DNA from: an uncultured Spirochaetaceae bacterium
GTDB taxonomy: Bacteria; Spirochaetota; Spirochaetia; Sphaerochaetales; Sphaerochaetaceae
DNA length: 64,000 nucleotides
Direction: 5' to 3'
Assembly: GCA_944392985.1 (NCBI GenBank)
Contig: CALXYL010000009.1
Location: 1 to 64,000 of the forward strand
Each line of letters opens with the position of its first letter. The first letter of the stretch is position 1. Below are positions 8,099 through 16,033 of the stretch, one piece after another. Below the pieces are notes generated by a model that ran no database searches, was not told where the DNA came from, and saw only the letters and a program-made list of their open reading frames with translations. The translations under genes were made by a program, and so were the position numbers.

Positions 8099-9262
8099 AT
8101 GAAAAGAAAGGATTTCCTCACATATCTCCTCCTCGGCATCCTGCTTGCGGCAGCGGTGACATTCATATGGAACTACAGAACAACGCTCCCGTGGCTGAAG
8201 TCAAACTTCATATCGGGCATGCTGCCTCTCGCCGGAGGATTGGCGATAGGCTTCATCATGAACATCCCCGCATCATTTCTTGAAAGGAAGCTGGCAAAGC
8301 ATGGAACGGGCATCATAAAGCGCCACAGCAGGAGCATCGCCCTTCTTGTCTCGATCCTCATACTGATATTGCTGGCGGCATTCGTCATAATGCTCGTGCT
8401 CCCGGAACTCGTCAACGCGATCATACTGTTCGTTGCCTCTCTGAGGGACTTTGCCGAGAACAGCCATTTCTGGAATGACCTGGACATCGCCAGCATCCCG
8501 CTTCTGAGCACATTCTTCGACAGCGCAGACTCTGGAATCCTTACCCTGGCAGATGCCATTGAGCAGAAGATAAGCGAATACAGCCCGTCGATCATCTCCT
8601 TCACACTGTCAACGATACAGGCGATGGTATCCGATCTCGTCCTCTTCTTCGTATCCTTCGTATTCGCCGTCTACTTCATATCGAACAAGGAAAGGCTTCA
8701 GAGGCATATCAGGAAAGTGCTCTCGCTCATACTGAAGGCACCTACCCTCTCATATCTCGAGCATGCAGCGCATATCAGCTTCACGGCATTCTCCCGCTTC
8801 ATCACAGCCCAGGTCACGGAAGCCCTGATCATCGGCTCCCTCTGCTTTGTGGGAATGCTCGTCATAGGCTTCCCATATGCGATCACAATCGGTGTCCTGA
8901 CAGGCGTCATGGCGCTCATCCCGATATACGGAGCGATAATAGGCGCTCTCATCGGTGCCTTCATGATAGCAGTCGTCACACCTTGGCAAGGACTCTTCTT
9001 CCTGGTATTCATCATCGTCCTGCAGCAGCTTGAGGGGAACTTCATCTACCCGCGCGTCGTGGGAACGACCACAGGTGTTCCCTCAATCTACGTATTCACA
9101 TCCGTCACCATCGGAGGAGCGCTCTTCGGCATCCTGGGGATGCTTCTCTCAGTCCCTGTATTCTCCATCGCCTACACGCTCATAAAGGAAATTGCCGACA
9201 AGCGTGACGGGACTTCCCGAAAAGAAGATGACTCTATTGACACAGATGGGAAGAAAGTGTAG
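8099..9262 (+). CDS. AI-2E/PerM-family membrane transporter
   Basis: A 387-residue membrane protein with about eight hydrophobic segments. The arrangement is typical of the AI-2E (TqsA/PerM) family: two N-terminal helices with GGLAIGFIMNIP, a soluble helical stretch in the middle, and the conserved C-terminal block LIPIYGAIIGALIG ... QQLEGNFIYPRVVG ... GVPSIYVFTSVTIGGALFGILGMLLSVPV. Members export autoinducer-2 or act as sodium/proton antiporters, so the substrate is open. AAGGA stands 8 nt before the ATG. The 3' end contains the promoter of the downstream tRNA-Asn gene. Confidence 0.85.
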   Translation: MKRKDFLTYLLLGILLAAAVTFIWNYRTTLPWLKSNFISGMLPLAGGLAIGFIMNIPASFLERKLAKHGTGIIKRHSRSIALLVSILILILLAAFVIMLVLPELVNAIILFVASLRDFAENSHFWNDLDIASIPLLSTFFDSADSGILTLADAIEQKISEYSPSIISFTLSTIQAMVSDLVLFFVSFVFAVYFISNKERLQRHIRKVLSLILKAPTLSYLEHAAHISFTAFSRFITAQVTEALIIGSLCFVGMLVIGFPYAITIGVLTGVMALIPIYGAIIGALIGAFMIAVVTPWQGLFFLVFIIVLQQLEGNFIYPRVVGTTTGVPSIYVFTSVTIGGALFGILGMLLSVPVFSIAYTLIKEIADKRDGTSRKEDDSIDTDGKKV

Positions 9263-9265
9263 ATT
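9237..9265 (+). promoter_or_regulatory. Promoter of tRNA-Asn
   Basis: TTGACA, 17-nt spacer, TAGATT; an excellent sigma-70-type match located in the last codons of the AI-2E exporter gene and running past its stop. Predicted start about 9272, 17 nt before the mature tRNA. Confidence 0.7.
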
Positions 9266-9288
9266 CCTATTTGTTCGAAAGAACGCAT

Positions 9289-9361
<73 letters not shown>

Positions 9362-9372
9362 CTAAGCATAAA

Positions 9373-9404
9373 GCCCTCATCCAATCGGATCGAGGGTTTT
9401 TCCT
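9373..9404 (+). terminator. Terminator of tRNA-Asn
   Basis: Stem CCCTC-ATCC / GGAT-C-GAGGG with one bulged base, followed by TTTTT at 9397-9401. Confidence 0.8.
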
Positions 9405-9448
9405 TTCCTCAATCCCTCCAGAAACAGGAAAATCACTGCAGGATGGTG

Positions 9449-9470
9449 GAAAAAGCCGCATTCCTGCGGC
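9449..9470 (-). terminator. Terminator of tRNA-Val
   Basis: Read on the minus strand: stem GCCGCA/TGCGGC with a short loop, followed by TTTTTCC. Confidence 0.75.
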
Positions 9471-9495
9471 CCCATCCTTTTGCATACATGATTTC

Positions 9496-9567
9496 TGGGC
9501 GCGAGCAGGATCGAACTGCTGACCCCTACCGTGTGAAGGTAATGCTCTCCCGCTGAGCTACGCGCCC
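9496..9567 (-). tRNA. tRNA-Val (CAC)
   Basis: A 72-nt cloverleaf on the minus strand: acceptor stem GGGCGCG/CGCGCCC, D arm GCTC/GAGC, anticodon loop TTCACAC with anticodon CAC, T loop TTCGATC, discriminator A, no encoded CCA. It converges on tRNA-Asn, each gene having its own terminator. Confidence 0.92.
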
Positions 9568-9600
9568 AAATATCAGGATCGATAAATCACTGACAAAGGG

Positions 9601-9629
9601 ATTATGCCTATAATGCGCGGTATTGTAAA
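9601..9629 (-). promoter_or_regulatory. Promoter of tRNA-Val
   Basis: On the minus strand TTTACA, 17-nt spacer, CATAAT. The predicted start near 9594 is about 27 nt upstream of the mature tRNA end. Confidence 0.6.
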
Positions 9630-9672
9630 GCCTCTGGAACGGAAATCCTGTAAACCATATCACTGGAGTCGA

Positions 9673-9701
9673 TTTACAAGCGATCATATTGATGATACTC
9701 T
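9673..9701 (+). promoter_or_regulatory. Promoter of the ECF transporter operon
   Basis: TTTACA, 17-nt spacer, TGA-TACTCT (extended -10), ending 7 nt before the ATG at 9709. No Shine-Dalgarno sequence follows, so the first gene is predicted to be leaderless. Confidence 0.6.
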
Positions 9702-9708
9702 CCTCTTC

Positions 9709-10449
9709 ATGGACAGCGCCCTGCAGATCGATGGATTATCGCTGAGCATCAGCGGACACATGATACTGGATAGCATATCCTTCTCCCTTGGGAAAGGCTC
9801 CTTTGCTGCGCTATGCGGTCTCAATGGCGCTGGCAAAAGCCAACTGCTCCGGTGCATGAAAGGACTGAGGAAGATAGAGAGCGGACGCATCCTGCTAAAC
9901 GGACGGGAAGCAGATGGAAAGGAACGGATGAGAAGGATAGCCCTGGTCTTTCAGGATGCCGCGCTGCAGGTTGTCGGACAGACTGTGGAGAAGGACATCG
10001 CATTCGGCCCTGCGAACATGGGACTGCAGGAGGATGAAGTCCGGGAACGCACAAGGAAGGCAATCGACCTCATGGGGCTGAACGGAAAGGAAAGGAGAAG
10101 GCCGCAGTCGCTTTCTGGAGGAGAGCTCAGGAAGTGTGCTATCGCGGGCATACTCGCGATGGAACCGGAAGTGATCCTCCTTGACGAGCCGTTCGCGAAC
10201 CTCGATTACCCTTCCACCCTCAGCGTGATACAGGCCCTGCTGAGGCTTCACAGCGAAGGCTACACGATCATCACAGTCACACACGAGGCGGAGCGATTCC
10301 TAGCACATACGGACACCTTGCTCATCATGGAAGGAGGAAGGATGGTCGTGCAGGGACGCTCAAGGGATGTGTACAGAACCCTTCCCGACCATGGAATCTA
10401 CCTCCCCGCGGATACAGCTTTCGAGGATCTCACATGGCTCAGGCAGTGA
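9709..10449 (+). CDS. ecfA: ECF transporter ATP-binding subunit
   Basis: An ABC ATPase of 246 residues of the energy-coupling-factor (CbiO/EcfA) type, powering vitamin or metal uptake. Motifs: Walker A GLNGAGKS (residue ~39), Q-loop FQDAALQ with the EcfA-typical Q-x-V-G-Q segment, signature LSGGELRK, Walker B VILLDEPFANLD and the H-loop VTHEAE. The frame extends 35 codons upstream, but the ATG at 9709 gives the normal length and sits just after a promoter. It overlaps the EcfT gene by 16 bp. Only one A subunit is present, so it may act as a homodimer. No S subunit is encoded here, so the substrate is unknown. Confidence 0.85.
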   Translation: MDSALQIDGLSLSISGHMILDSISFSLGKGSFAALCGLNGAGKSQLLRCMKGLRKIESGRILLNGREADGKERMRRIALVFQDAALQVVGQTVEKDIAFGPANMGLQEDEVRERTRKAIDLMGLNGKERRRPQSLSGGELRKCAIAGILAMEPEVILLDEPFANLDYPSTLSVIQALLRLHSEGYTIITVTHEAERFLAHTDTLLIMEGGRMVVQGRSRDVYRTLPDHGIYLPADTAFEDLTWLRQ

Positions 10450-11147
10450 TCTTCCACTACAGGGACTCAGACAGCTTCCTCACACGCTGCAATCCCAATG
10501 CGAAGCTGGTGGCGCTTATATCATACTCAGTGATCATCGCCTCTGTGCCATGCGCCGCAGTATTCCCCATCGCCCTCCTCCCTGCCGCAGCAGCCGTAGC
10601 AATCAAGCTGCCCATCAAAGCATATATAAAGGAGAGCAAACCATTCATAGTGCTCGCACTCATAATGGCGGCAGCTTCAGTTATCACATGCGGAAATGCG
10701 CTGGAAGGCACCGCAAAAGCTACCGCTTTCCTCTCCACTGTCCTAGCGTCGATGCTGCTTACGGATACGACGATGCCCGATGAAGCGGCTTCCTCCCTTG
10801 GCGCCGCGCTTTACCATATCATCGGCAGAAGAGCATTCACGATGGCCTCCATTGTCGAGATAACGCTTAGCATGATACCGATGATCACCGATAGTGCAGT
10901 GACTATTTCCGAAGCGATGCAGTCCAGAGGCGCATCGCTGCATCACCATCCACTGCGCTTCCTCACGCAGTTCTCCTCAAGCATGCTGACTGACCTTCTC
11001 GATAGGGCTGAAGCCTATACCGATGCTCTCTACAGCCGCGGCTATGACGCTTCAATGCGGCGAAGAAGCGCACCATACAGGAAAAGGGATGCCGCGATGA
11101 TCGCAATAAGCGCAGCATCCCTTCTTGCCTCAGTCACATTGGCATAG
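10434..11147 (+). CDS. ecfT: ECF transporter transmembrane subunit
   Basis: A 237-residue membrane protein of the EcfT/CbiQ/BioN family, the scaffold linking the ATPases to a substrate-binding S subunit. About five transmembrane helices are visible, followed by the two coupling-helix motifs with the Ala/Ser-Arg-Gly signature: QSRGAS (residue ~163) and YSRGYD (residue ~202). GAGGA 6 nt before the ATG inside the ecfA end supports this start, and the 16-bp overlap implies translational coupling. The gene ends 9 bp before a convergent lipoprotein gene. No S component is in this window. Confidence 0.85.
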   Translation: MAQAVIFHYRDSDSFLTRCNPNAKLVALISYSVIIASVPCAAVFPIALLPAAAAVAIKLPIKAYIKESKPFIVLALIMAAASVITCGNALEGTAKATAFLSTVLASMLLTDTTMPDEAASSLGAALYHIIGRRAFTMASIVEITLSMIPMITDSAVTISEAMQSRGASLHHHPLRFLTQFSSSMLTDLLDRAEAYTDALYSRGYDASMRRRSAPYRKRDAAMIAISAASLLASVTLA

Positions 11148-11156
11148 CCCACATCA

Positions 11157-12524
11157 TCAGAATGCGAATCCTATCCCGGCATCAACGTAGAACGAATTCG
11201 GTATGCGGTACGTGAGAATCAGGTTGAAGGCCAGGAAGTTCGTGATGAAGAGCGCACCTGCATTGAATCCGATGCCGAGTGAATTATTCGAGTCAAGCCA
11301 TACAGGATCATCAATCGTCGTCACTTCCCCGTCCTCGCTCTCTCGGTATGAGAGCTTCGCCTCTACGAACTGCTCAGAGTCGAAGAACAGTTCAGACCCG
11401 AGGATGAATGTCGTATAGGGGAACGCATTGTACGAGAAACCAGCCCCGATTCCGACAGACTTCCGGAATTCCCTTCCTGTAGCCTCCCCATGGAAATCCC
11501 AGCTGTCACCATAGCCATTGCTTTCGATATACGACTGGCTGATGTTCACATTATCGAATCCTTTCCTCAGGAAAGCCTCGCTACCTGATATCTGTATCCT
11601 GTCCGATGTCAGGAATCCTGTGAATGAAAGGATACCGTACGCGCTCAGGCCCCTGTAGTTCACTCCTGTGACAGTGACGGAAAAGCGATCGCCGTTGACA
11701 GCATGGCCGAGGGTGATGGCGACGCGGCTGCGTGTCTGGTCAAGCCATGGATTGATGACCGAGGCCCTGTCACTGCGCTGGAATACGAACTCGCGCTCGA
11801 AGCCCTCGTCGCATGTGTATACAACCTTGTAATCCGGGGATTTCCTGTCCGGCTCGAAATAGAGCAGTCCCCTGTATGCGGTACCTGCCTCGATCGTCTC
11901 ATCATGCAGCTTCCCAAGGCTGAGGCCGAACTTGCGCTCATATGGCGTAAGCTGTATCTCCTCTCCATCCTCATCAACCAAACTGGATGATATCACTGCG
12001 ATAGCAGGTGAAAGAGCGGTCGCGATCTCCGCCTGCATCTCCGCCGTGACAGAGGCGACATGGGGAGCCAGTGCGTTTACTGCCGAGCCGACAGCGATTC
12101 CAGTCACCGTTCCAACGGGATTGGATAGGAACGAAAGCGCGCCGAGAAAAGCCAATCCGAACCCGCCGCTCTTTTCCTCCTCTTCCACATATGGCATGAT
12201 TTCTGCCCACTCTCCTGTATCGCTGTTGCCCTTGTAGAGCGAGAAGCAGCCGAGGCTGAAATCAATATCCTCATCTGTAGGGTTCTCAAGCCCTATGCTC
12301 AGCTCTATCAGGCCGGAAGAGGCATCAGGAACTGCCAGCATGGCAATCTCGAAACCGCTTCTGCCAGTGCTCGAAAGATATTCCATGTCCCCATCCTCAA
12401 CGACCTTCGTATTCCCTTGGTCGATAGGAACCATATCCACATGATCAAGCTGCACCGTATTGCATGAGACCAGAAAAAGAAGAACCATCAGGATGGCCAC
12501 AAGGCCGGAAAACCTCTTCCCCAT
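11157..12524 (-). CDS. Large lipoprotein of unknown function
   Basis: A 455-residue lipoprotein with signal LVAILMVLLFLVSC (lipobox LVSC near residue 20). The mature part contains an alanine/glycine-rich hydrophobic stretch in the first half (GGFGLAFLGALSFLSNPVGTVTGIAVGSAVNALAP), possibly a membrane-inserting hairpin, then beta-rich sequence with a Phe-terminated C-terminus (YVDAGIGFAF), as in barrel proteins. The start at 12524 has GGAGG 5 nt upstream; the frame extends further but without such support. It is convergent with ecfT. I recognise no family. Confidence 0.6.
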   Translation of the reverse strand: MGKRFSGLVAILMVLLFLVSCNTVQLDHVDMVPIDQGNTKVVEDGDMEYLSSTGRSGFEIAMLAVPDASSGLIELSIGLENPTDEDIDFSLGCFSLYKGNSDTGEWAEIMPYVEEEEKSGGFGLAFLGALSFLSNPVGTVTGIAVGSAVNALAPHVASVTAEMQAEIATALSPAIAVISSSLVDEDGEEIQLTPYERKFGLSLGKLHDETIEAGTAYRGLLYFEPDRKSPDYKVVYTCDEGFEREFVFQRSDRASVINPWLDQTRSRVAITLGHAVNGDRFSVTVTGVNYRGLSAYGILSFTGFLTSDRIQISGSEAFLRKGFDNVNISQSYIESNGYGDSWDFHGEATGREFRKSVGIGAGFSYNAFPYTTFILGSELFFDSEQFVEAKLSYRESEDGEVTTIDDPVWLDSNNSLGIGFNAGALFITNFLAFNLILTYRIPNSFYVDAGIGFAF

Positions 12525-12607
12525 ATTCCCTCCACTGTGCCTCCATTCTACCAGCAGATACACAGATGATGAAGATTTATTTCCTTTTCTATTGCTGTAT
12601 ATCAGCT

Positions 12608-12613
12608 TACAAT
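12608..12613 (+). promoter_or_regulatory. -10 element of the DUF3320-like gene
   Basis: TACAAT ends exactly 6 nt before the ATG at 12620 (spacer CTGGAT, no Shine-Dalgarno). The -35 region is T-rich but weak. Predicted leaderless transcript. Confidence 0.5.
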
Positions 12614-12619
12614 CTGGAT

Positions 12620-13159
12620 ATGGCAACGAAGAAGGAATACGTAAGTGCAGATCTGAGCCTAATCAGCGCAACACCGGATGAGATAATCTCCGGTTCCCTC
12701 GATGATGAGATCAGGAGCAGGATGATCCAGACTGTCGAGACAGAGGCGCCGATACTCGAAAGCCTGCTTTTCAAGAGGGTGATAAACTCCTTCTCGCTGA
12801 AGAAGGTCGGCTCACGGATACTCCCTGTATTCGACAGGATTGCATCCACCCTGCCATTCAGGATAGAGGAGGACTGCGGGGAGCGCGTGTTCATCAAGGA
12901 TGGAAATGATGACTCCTTCCGCCCCACCCCGGATTCCGCAGTCCGGTACTCCTACCAGATACCTACGGAAGAGGCGGCTTCGTGCATCATCTCCATACTG
13001 GAGAGGGAGGACAGGACTGTCACGAAGTCTGAGCTTTCAAAGCTCTTTCTCGAAGAGTTGGGATACGAAAGGATGGGAGCCCAGGTCGAGGCGCTGTTCC
13101 GAAGGGCTTCAAAGAATCCGAGAATCAAACGCACAGGCAACGGAAGATTTACGAAATAA
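12620..13159 (+). CDS. Stand-alone DUF3320-like winged-helix protein
   Basis: A 179-residue protein. Residues ~35-85 (a TVETEAPILESLLFKRVINS segment, then KKVGSRILPVFDRIASTLPF) match the pattern of DUF3320, a small helical domain normally found at the C-terminus of large superfamily-1 helicases. The second half (residues ~120-179; IISILEREDRTVTKSELSKLF ... YERMGAQVEALFRRA) looks like a second copy of a similar helical domain. No helicase motifs are present. It is the first gene after a predicted leaderless promoter, divergent from the lipoprotein gene. A nucleic-acid-binding role is an inference. Confidence 0.55.
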   Translation: MATKKEYVSADLSLISATPDEIISGSLDDEIRSRMIQTVETEAPILESLLFKRVINSFSLKKVGSRILPVFDRIASTLPFRIEEDCGERVFIKDGNDDSFRPTPDSAVRYSYQIPTEEAASCIISILEREDRTVTKSELSKLFLEELGYERMGAQVEALFRRASKNPRIKRTGNGRFTK

Positions 13160-13201
13160 CTCGAACTTGGTTTGTTTTTTGCGATAAACCTCAATTATTT
13201 C

Positions 13202-13229
13202 TTTACAATCTGCAAAGCACCTATATACT
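13202..13229 (+). promoter_or_regulatory. Promoter of the PLP-enzyme gene pair
   Basis: TTTACA, 16-nt spacer, TATACT, followed by a short leader with AGGAGG 5 nt before the ATG at 13247. Confidence 0.6.
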
Positions 13230-13246
13230 CAGATTCAGGAGGCAAT

Positions 13247-14710
13247 ATGCTTATAAACCTCAGGAAAAAGAACGCAATCATCGAGAAGAATGCTGCAAGA
13301 TGCAGGGAGAAAGGCATAAAGCTCCCTACATTCGCACAGATGAAGGACCCCTCCCTCATCCCGGAGGATATCAAGCAGAAGCTCGGCAGCGTAGGGCTGT
13401 GGGACGTCAACCCCCTCAACCTGTACCGCATCAACTGGCATAACCAGCCACAGGAACACGGAGGAGGCTTCGGAGGCGTCAATTTCATAGAGATCCCCAG
13501 GGAGATCACGGGCACGAAGGCTCGCATCCTCGCCCTCGCCGGCAAATGGTTCCCGTGCGGAGTCCATAAGGTAGGAGCGACATACGCTTGCCTCGCACCG
13601 GCTCTTGTCACCGGCAACTTCGATGCCACAGAGCAGCAGGCAGTATGGCCCTCGACAGGCAATTACTGCAGGGGCGGCGCATACAACAGCGCCCTTCTTG
13701 GCTGCAGCAGCATCGCGATCCTTCCAGAGGACATGTCACAGGAGCGCTTCAACTGGCTCAAGACTGTCGCGGGCGAGATCATCGCAACCCCAGGATGCGA
13801 ATCCAACGTCAAGGAGATATTCGACAAATGCCATGAGCTGGATGCGGAACGCGGCAAGCATATCGTCATCTTCAACCAGTTCGAGCAGTTCGAGAACTAC
13901 CTCTGGCACTATGAGGTCACAGGCTCCGCTATCATCGAGGTGCTCAAGGAACTCGGCATAAGGAAGGAGAACATAAAGGCATATGCCTCATCGACAGGAT
14001 CCGGCGGAACGCTCGCCGCGGGAGATCATCTGAAGAGGAAGTATCCTGGGATAAAGATCGGCGCGGGAGAGGCTCTGCAGTGCCCGACGCTGCTCCGCAA
14101 CGGTTTCGGCGCTCACAGGATAGAGGGAATCGGCGACAAGCATGTCCCATGGATCCACAATGTGAGGAATACCGATATGGTTCTCTCCATCGATGACCAG
14201 GACTGCATGGATATCTACAGGCTCTTCAATGAGGAGAATGGAAGGAAGTACCTCTCTTCAATCGGTGTCTCCGATGCTGATATCCAGAACCTTGCCCTAT
14301 TCGGCATCTCGGGAATCGGAAACCTCCTGAGCGCGATAAAGATGGCGAAATACTACGAGATGGAAGAGGATGATGTCGTGTTCACTATCCTCACGGACAG
14401 CTCCGTCATGTACACATCCCGCCTTGCAGAGCTGACAGCTGAGCAGGGAGCATTCACTGAGACGGAGGCCGCGCGTGTCCATGCTGCAGCGCTCCTGCAT
14501 CAGGGAATCGACAATGCGCTGGAACTCGGATACTACGACAGGCTGAGGATCCACAACCTCAAATACTACACATGGGTGGAGCAGCAGGGAAAGACCTACG
14601 AGGAGCTCAACAGGCAGTGGTATGACAGGAATTACTGGACAGCCCTGCCGAAGCTCACGAAGAAGATCGACAGCCTCATCACAGAATTCAACAGCATGAT
14701 CGATGGCTGA
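13247..14710 (+). CDS. PLP-dependent enzyme of the tryptophan-synthase-beta fold
   Basis: A 487-residue fold-type II pyridoxal-phosphate enzyme. The probable Schiff-base lysine is in GVHKVGATYA (near residue 113), followed by the substrate/Asn loop in PSTGNYCRGGAYNSALLG (near residue 145) and a glycine-rich phosphate-binding loop STGSGGTLAAGDH (near residue 248). It is longer than cysteine synthases (about 310 residues) and has an unusual N-terminal extension. Similar spirochaete and clostridial proteins are usually just called PLP-dependent protein subunit beta. AGGAGG stands 5 nt before the start. A threonine-synthase-like gene follows 46 bp downstream, so a lyase or synthase role in amino-acid metabolism is likely; the reaction is unknown. 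Confidence 0.7.
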   Translation: MLINLRKKNAIIEKNAARCREKGIKLPTFAQMKDPSLIPEDIKQKLGSVGLWDVNPLNLYRINWHNQPQEHGGGFGGVNFIEIPREITGTKARILALAGKWFPCGVHKVGATYACLAPALVTGNFDATEQQAVWPSTGNYCRGGAYNSALLGCSSIAILPEDMSQERFNWLKTVAGEIIATPGCESNVKEIFDKCHELDAERGKHIVIFNQFEQFENYLWHYEVTGSAIIEVLKELGIRKENIKAYASSTGSGGTLAAGDHLKRKYPGIKIGAGEALQCPTLLRNGFGAHRIEGIGDKHVPWIHNVRNTDMVLSIDDQDCMDIYRLFNEENGRKYLSSIGVSDADIQNLALFGISGIGNLLSAIKMAKYYEMEEDDVVFTILTDSSVMYTSRLAELTAEQGAFTETEAARVHAAALLHQGIDNALELGYYDRLRIHNLKYYTWVEQQGKTYEELNRQWYDRNYWTALPKLTKKIDSLITEFNSMIDG

Positions 14711-14756
14711 AGCGGAGTGCCGGCTATGCCGGCATTCCTTTCATGAGGACGCGCCA

Positions 14757-15977
14757 ATGAGATTCCACTACAGGTGCTCCGACTGCGGTCGCGAGTACCA
14801 TACCGAGGGGCTGATGTATCAGTGCCCTGAATGCAGCAAGGACAATGACGGAACACATTTCCCCAAAGGCAACCTGATCGTCGAGCTGGAGGAGGATGTG
14901 CTCAGAGCCGCAGCTGCGAAGAGCCATGTGACTCCCGATGACTTCTACCCCTACCCGTCGGATGACAAGGATGCATATCCTGTCGGCGTGACCCCGCTGA
15001 TGCGCCCCAGGAGGATACAGGAAAGGCTCTCTCTTCCCAATCTCTCATTCAAGCTGGATACACAGCTTGTGTCGGGGTCATTCAAGGACAGGGCAAGCTA
15101 CGAAGTCGCATTGCAGGCCAAAGCGCTGGGAGAGAACAGGATCGTCCTCGCCTCCACAGGAAACGCAGGGGCCGCGGCTTCTGCCGTAGGTGCGGCAATG
15201 GGACTGGATATCATCCTGTTCGTTCCTGCAAGCGCTCCTATCAACAAGCTGATGCAGAGCGTCCTGTATGGAGCGAAGGTCGTACCTGTCAAAGGCAGCT
15301 ATGACGATGCATTCGCCCTCTCAATCGAATACACGAAACGCCATGGCGGGATAAACAGGAACACAGCGTACAACCCCATGACAATCGAAGGGAAGAAGTC
15401 CATTTCCATAGAGCTGTTTGAGCAGATGGGACGGAAAGCTCCGGATGCAATCTATGTGCCTGTGGGAGACGGCTGCATCATCGCAGGGGTCGCAAAGGGA
15501 TTCTCCGATCTGGAGAAGGCCGGACTGATCGAGAGGATGCCAAGGCTCATAGCCTGCCAGTCTGAATCATCAGATGCCATCACCAGGGCGATCCGGGATG
15601 ATGATACGCGCGCGGTGCATGCCACGACACGTGCCGATTCGATATCAGTGGATCTCCCCGCAAACGGAAGGATGGCCGCGTCATACGTGAAGCAGTCCAG
15701 AGGATGGGCCGTGACAGTCAGTGATGAGGAGATACTCAGCTCCCAGCTTACGCTGACAAAGCTCGCAGGAGTGCTTGCAGAGCCCGCTGCCGCCTGCGCA
15801 TATGCCTCGCTTGAGAAGGACAGGGATCACGCTGCATCCGAGCTTGGCAAGGATGCGGAAATCGTCGTGCTCCTCACAGGCACAGGATTCAAGGACATGA
15901 AGGCGTTCGACGGACGCGTCACGATCCCACCCGCGATCGAGAATTCAGCAGAAGCCCTGGAAAGCCTTCCCTTCTGA
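14757..15977 (+). CDS. Threonine-synthase-like PLP enzyme with zinc ribbon
   Basis: A 406-residue fold-type II PLP enzyme resembling threonine synthase, which converts O-phosphohomoserine to threonine. The N-terminus carries a four-cysteine zinc ribbon (C-x2-C ... C-x2-C, residues 6-32). The active-site motif SGSFKDR lies near residue 107, with STGNAGAAAS (near residue 135) binding the cofactor phosphate. GAGGA is 8 nt before the chosen ATG; an upstream in-frame ATG at 14703 would overlap the previous gene. Because the neighbour is another PLP enzyme and no hom or thrB gene is near, an alternative substrate (for example a diamino or hydroxy amino acid) is possible. A strong hairpin follows the stop. 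Confidence 0.72.
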   Translation: MRFHYRCSDCGREYHTEGLMYQCPECSKDNDGTHFPKGNLIVELEEDVLRAAAAKSHVTPDDFYPYPSDDKDAYPVGVTPLMRPRRIQERLSLPNLSFKLDTQLVSGSFKDRASYEVALQAKALGENRIVLASTGNAGAAASAVGAAMGLDIILFVPASAPINKLMQSVLYGAKVVPVKGSYDDAFALSIEYTKRHGGINRNTAYNPMTIEGKKSISIELFEQMGRKAPDAIYVPVGDGCIIAGVAKGFSDLEKAGLIERMPRLIACQSESSDAITRAIRDDDTRAVHATTRADSISVDLPANGRMAASYVKQSRGWAVTVSDEEILSSQLTLTKLAGVLAEPAAACAYASLEKDRDHAASELGKDAEIVVLLTGTGFKDMKAFDGRVTIPPAIENSAEALESLPF

Positions 15978-15985
15978 CGGGAAAA

Positions 15986-16016
15986 TGCGCCTGAGGCGGG
16001 TCACTCCCCAGGCGCA
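15986..16016. terminator. Hairpin between convergent genes
   Basis: Eight-base-pair perfect stem TGCGCCTG/CAGGCGCA with additional inner GG/CC pairing, without a T-run. It lies between the threonine-synthase-like gene and the convergent secreted-protein gene and probably ends transcription on one or both strands. Confidence 0.5.
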
Positions 16017-16033
16017 GATGCCGCATTGCAGCC

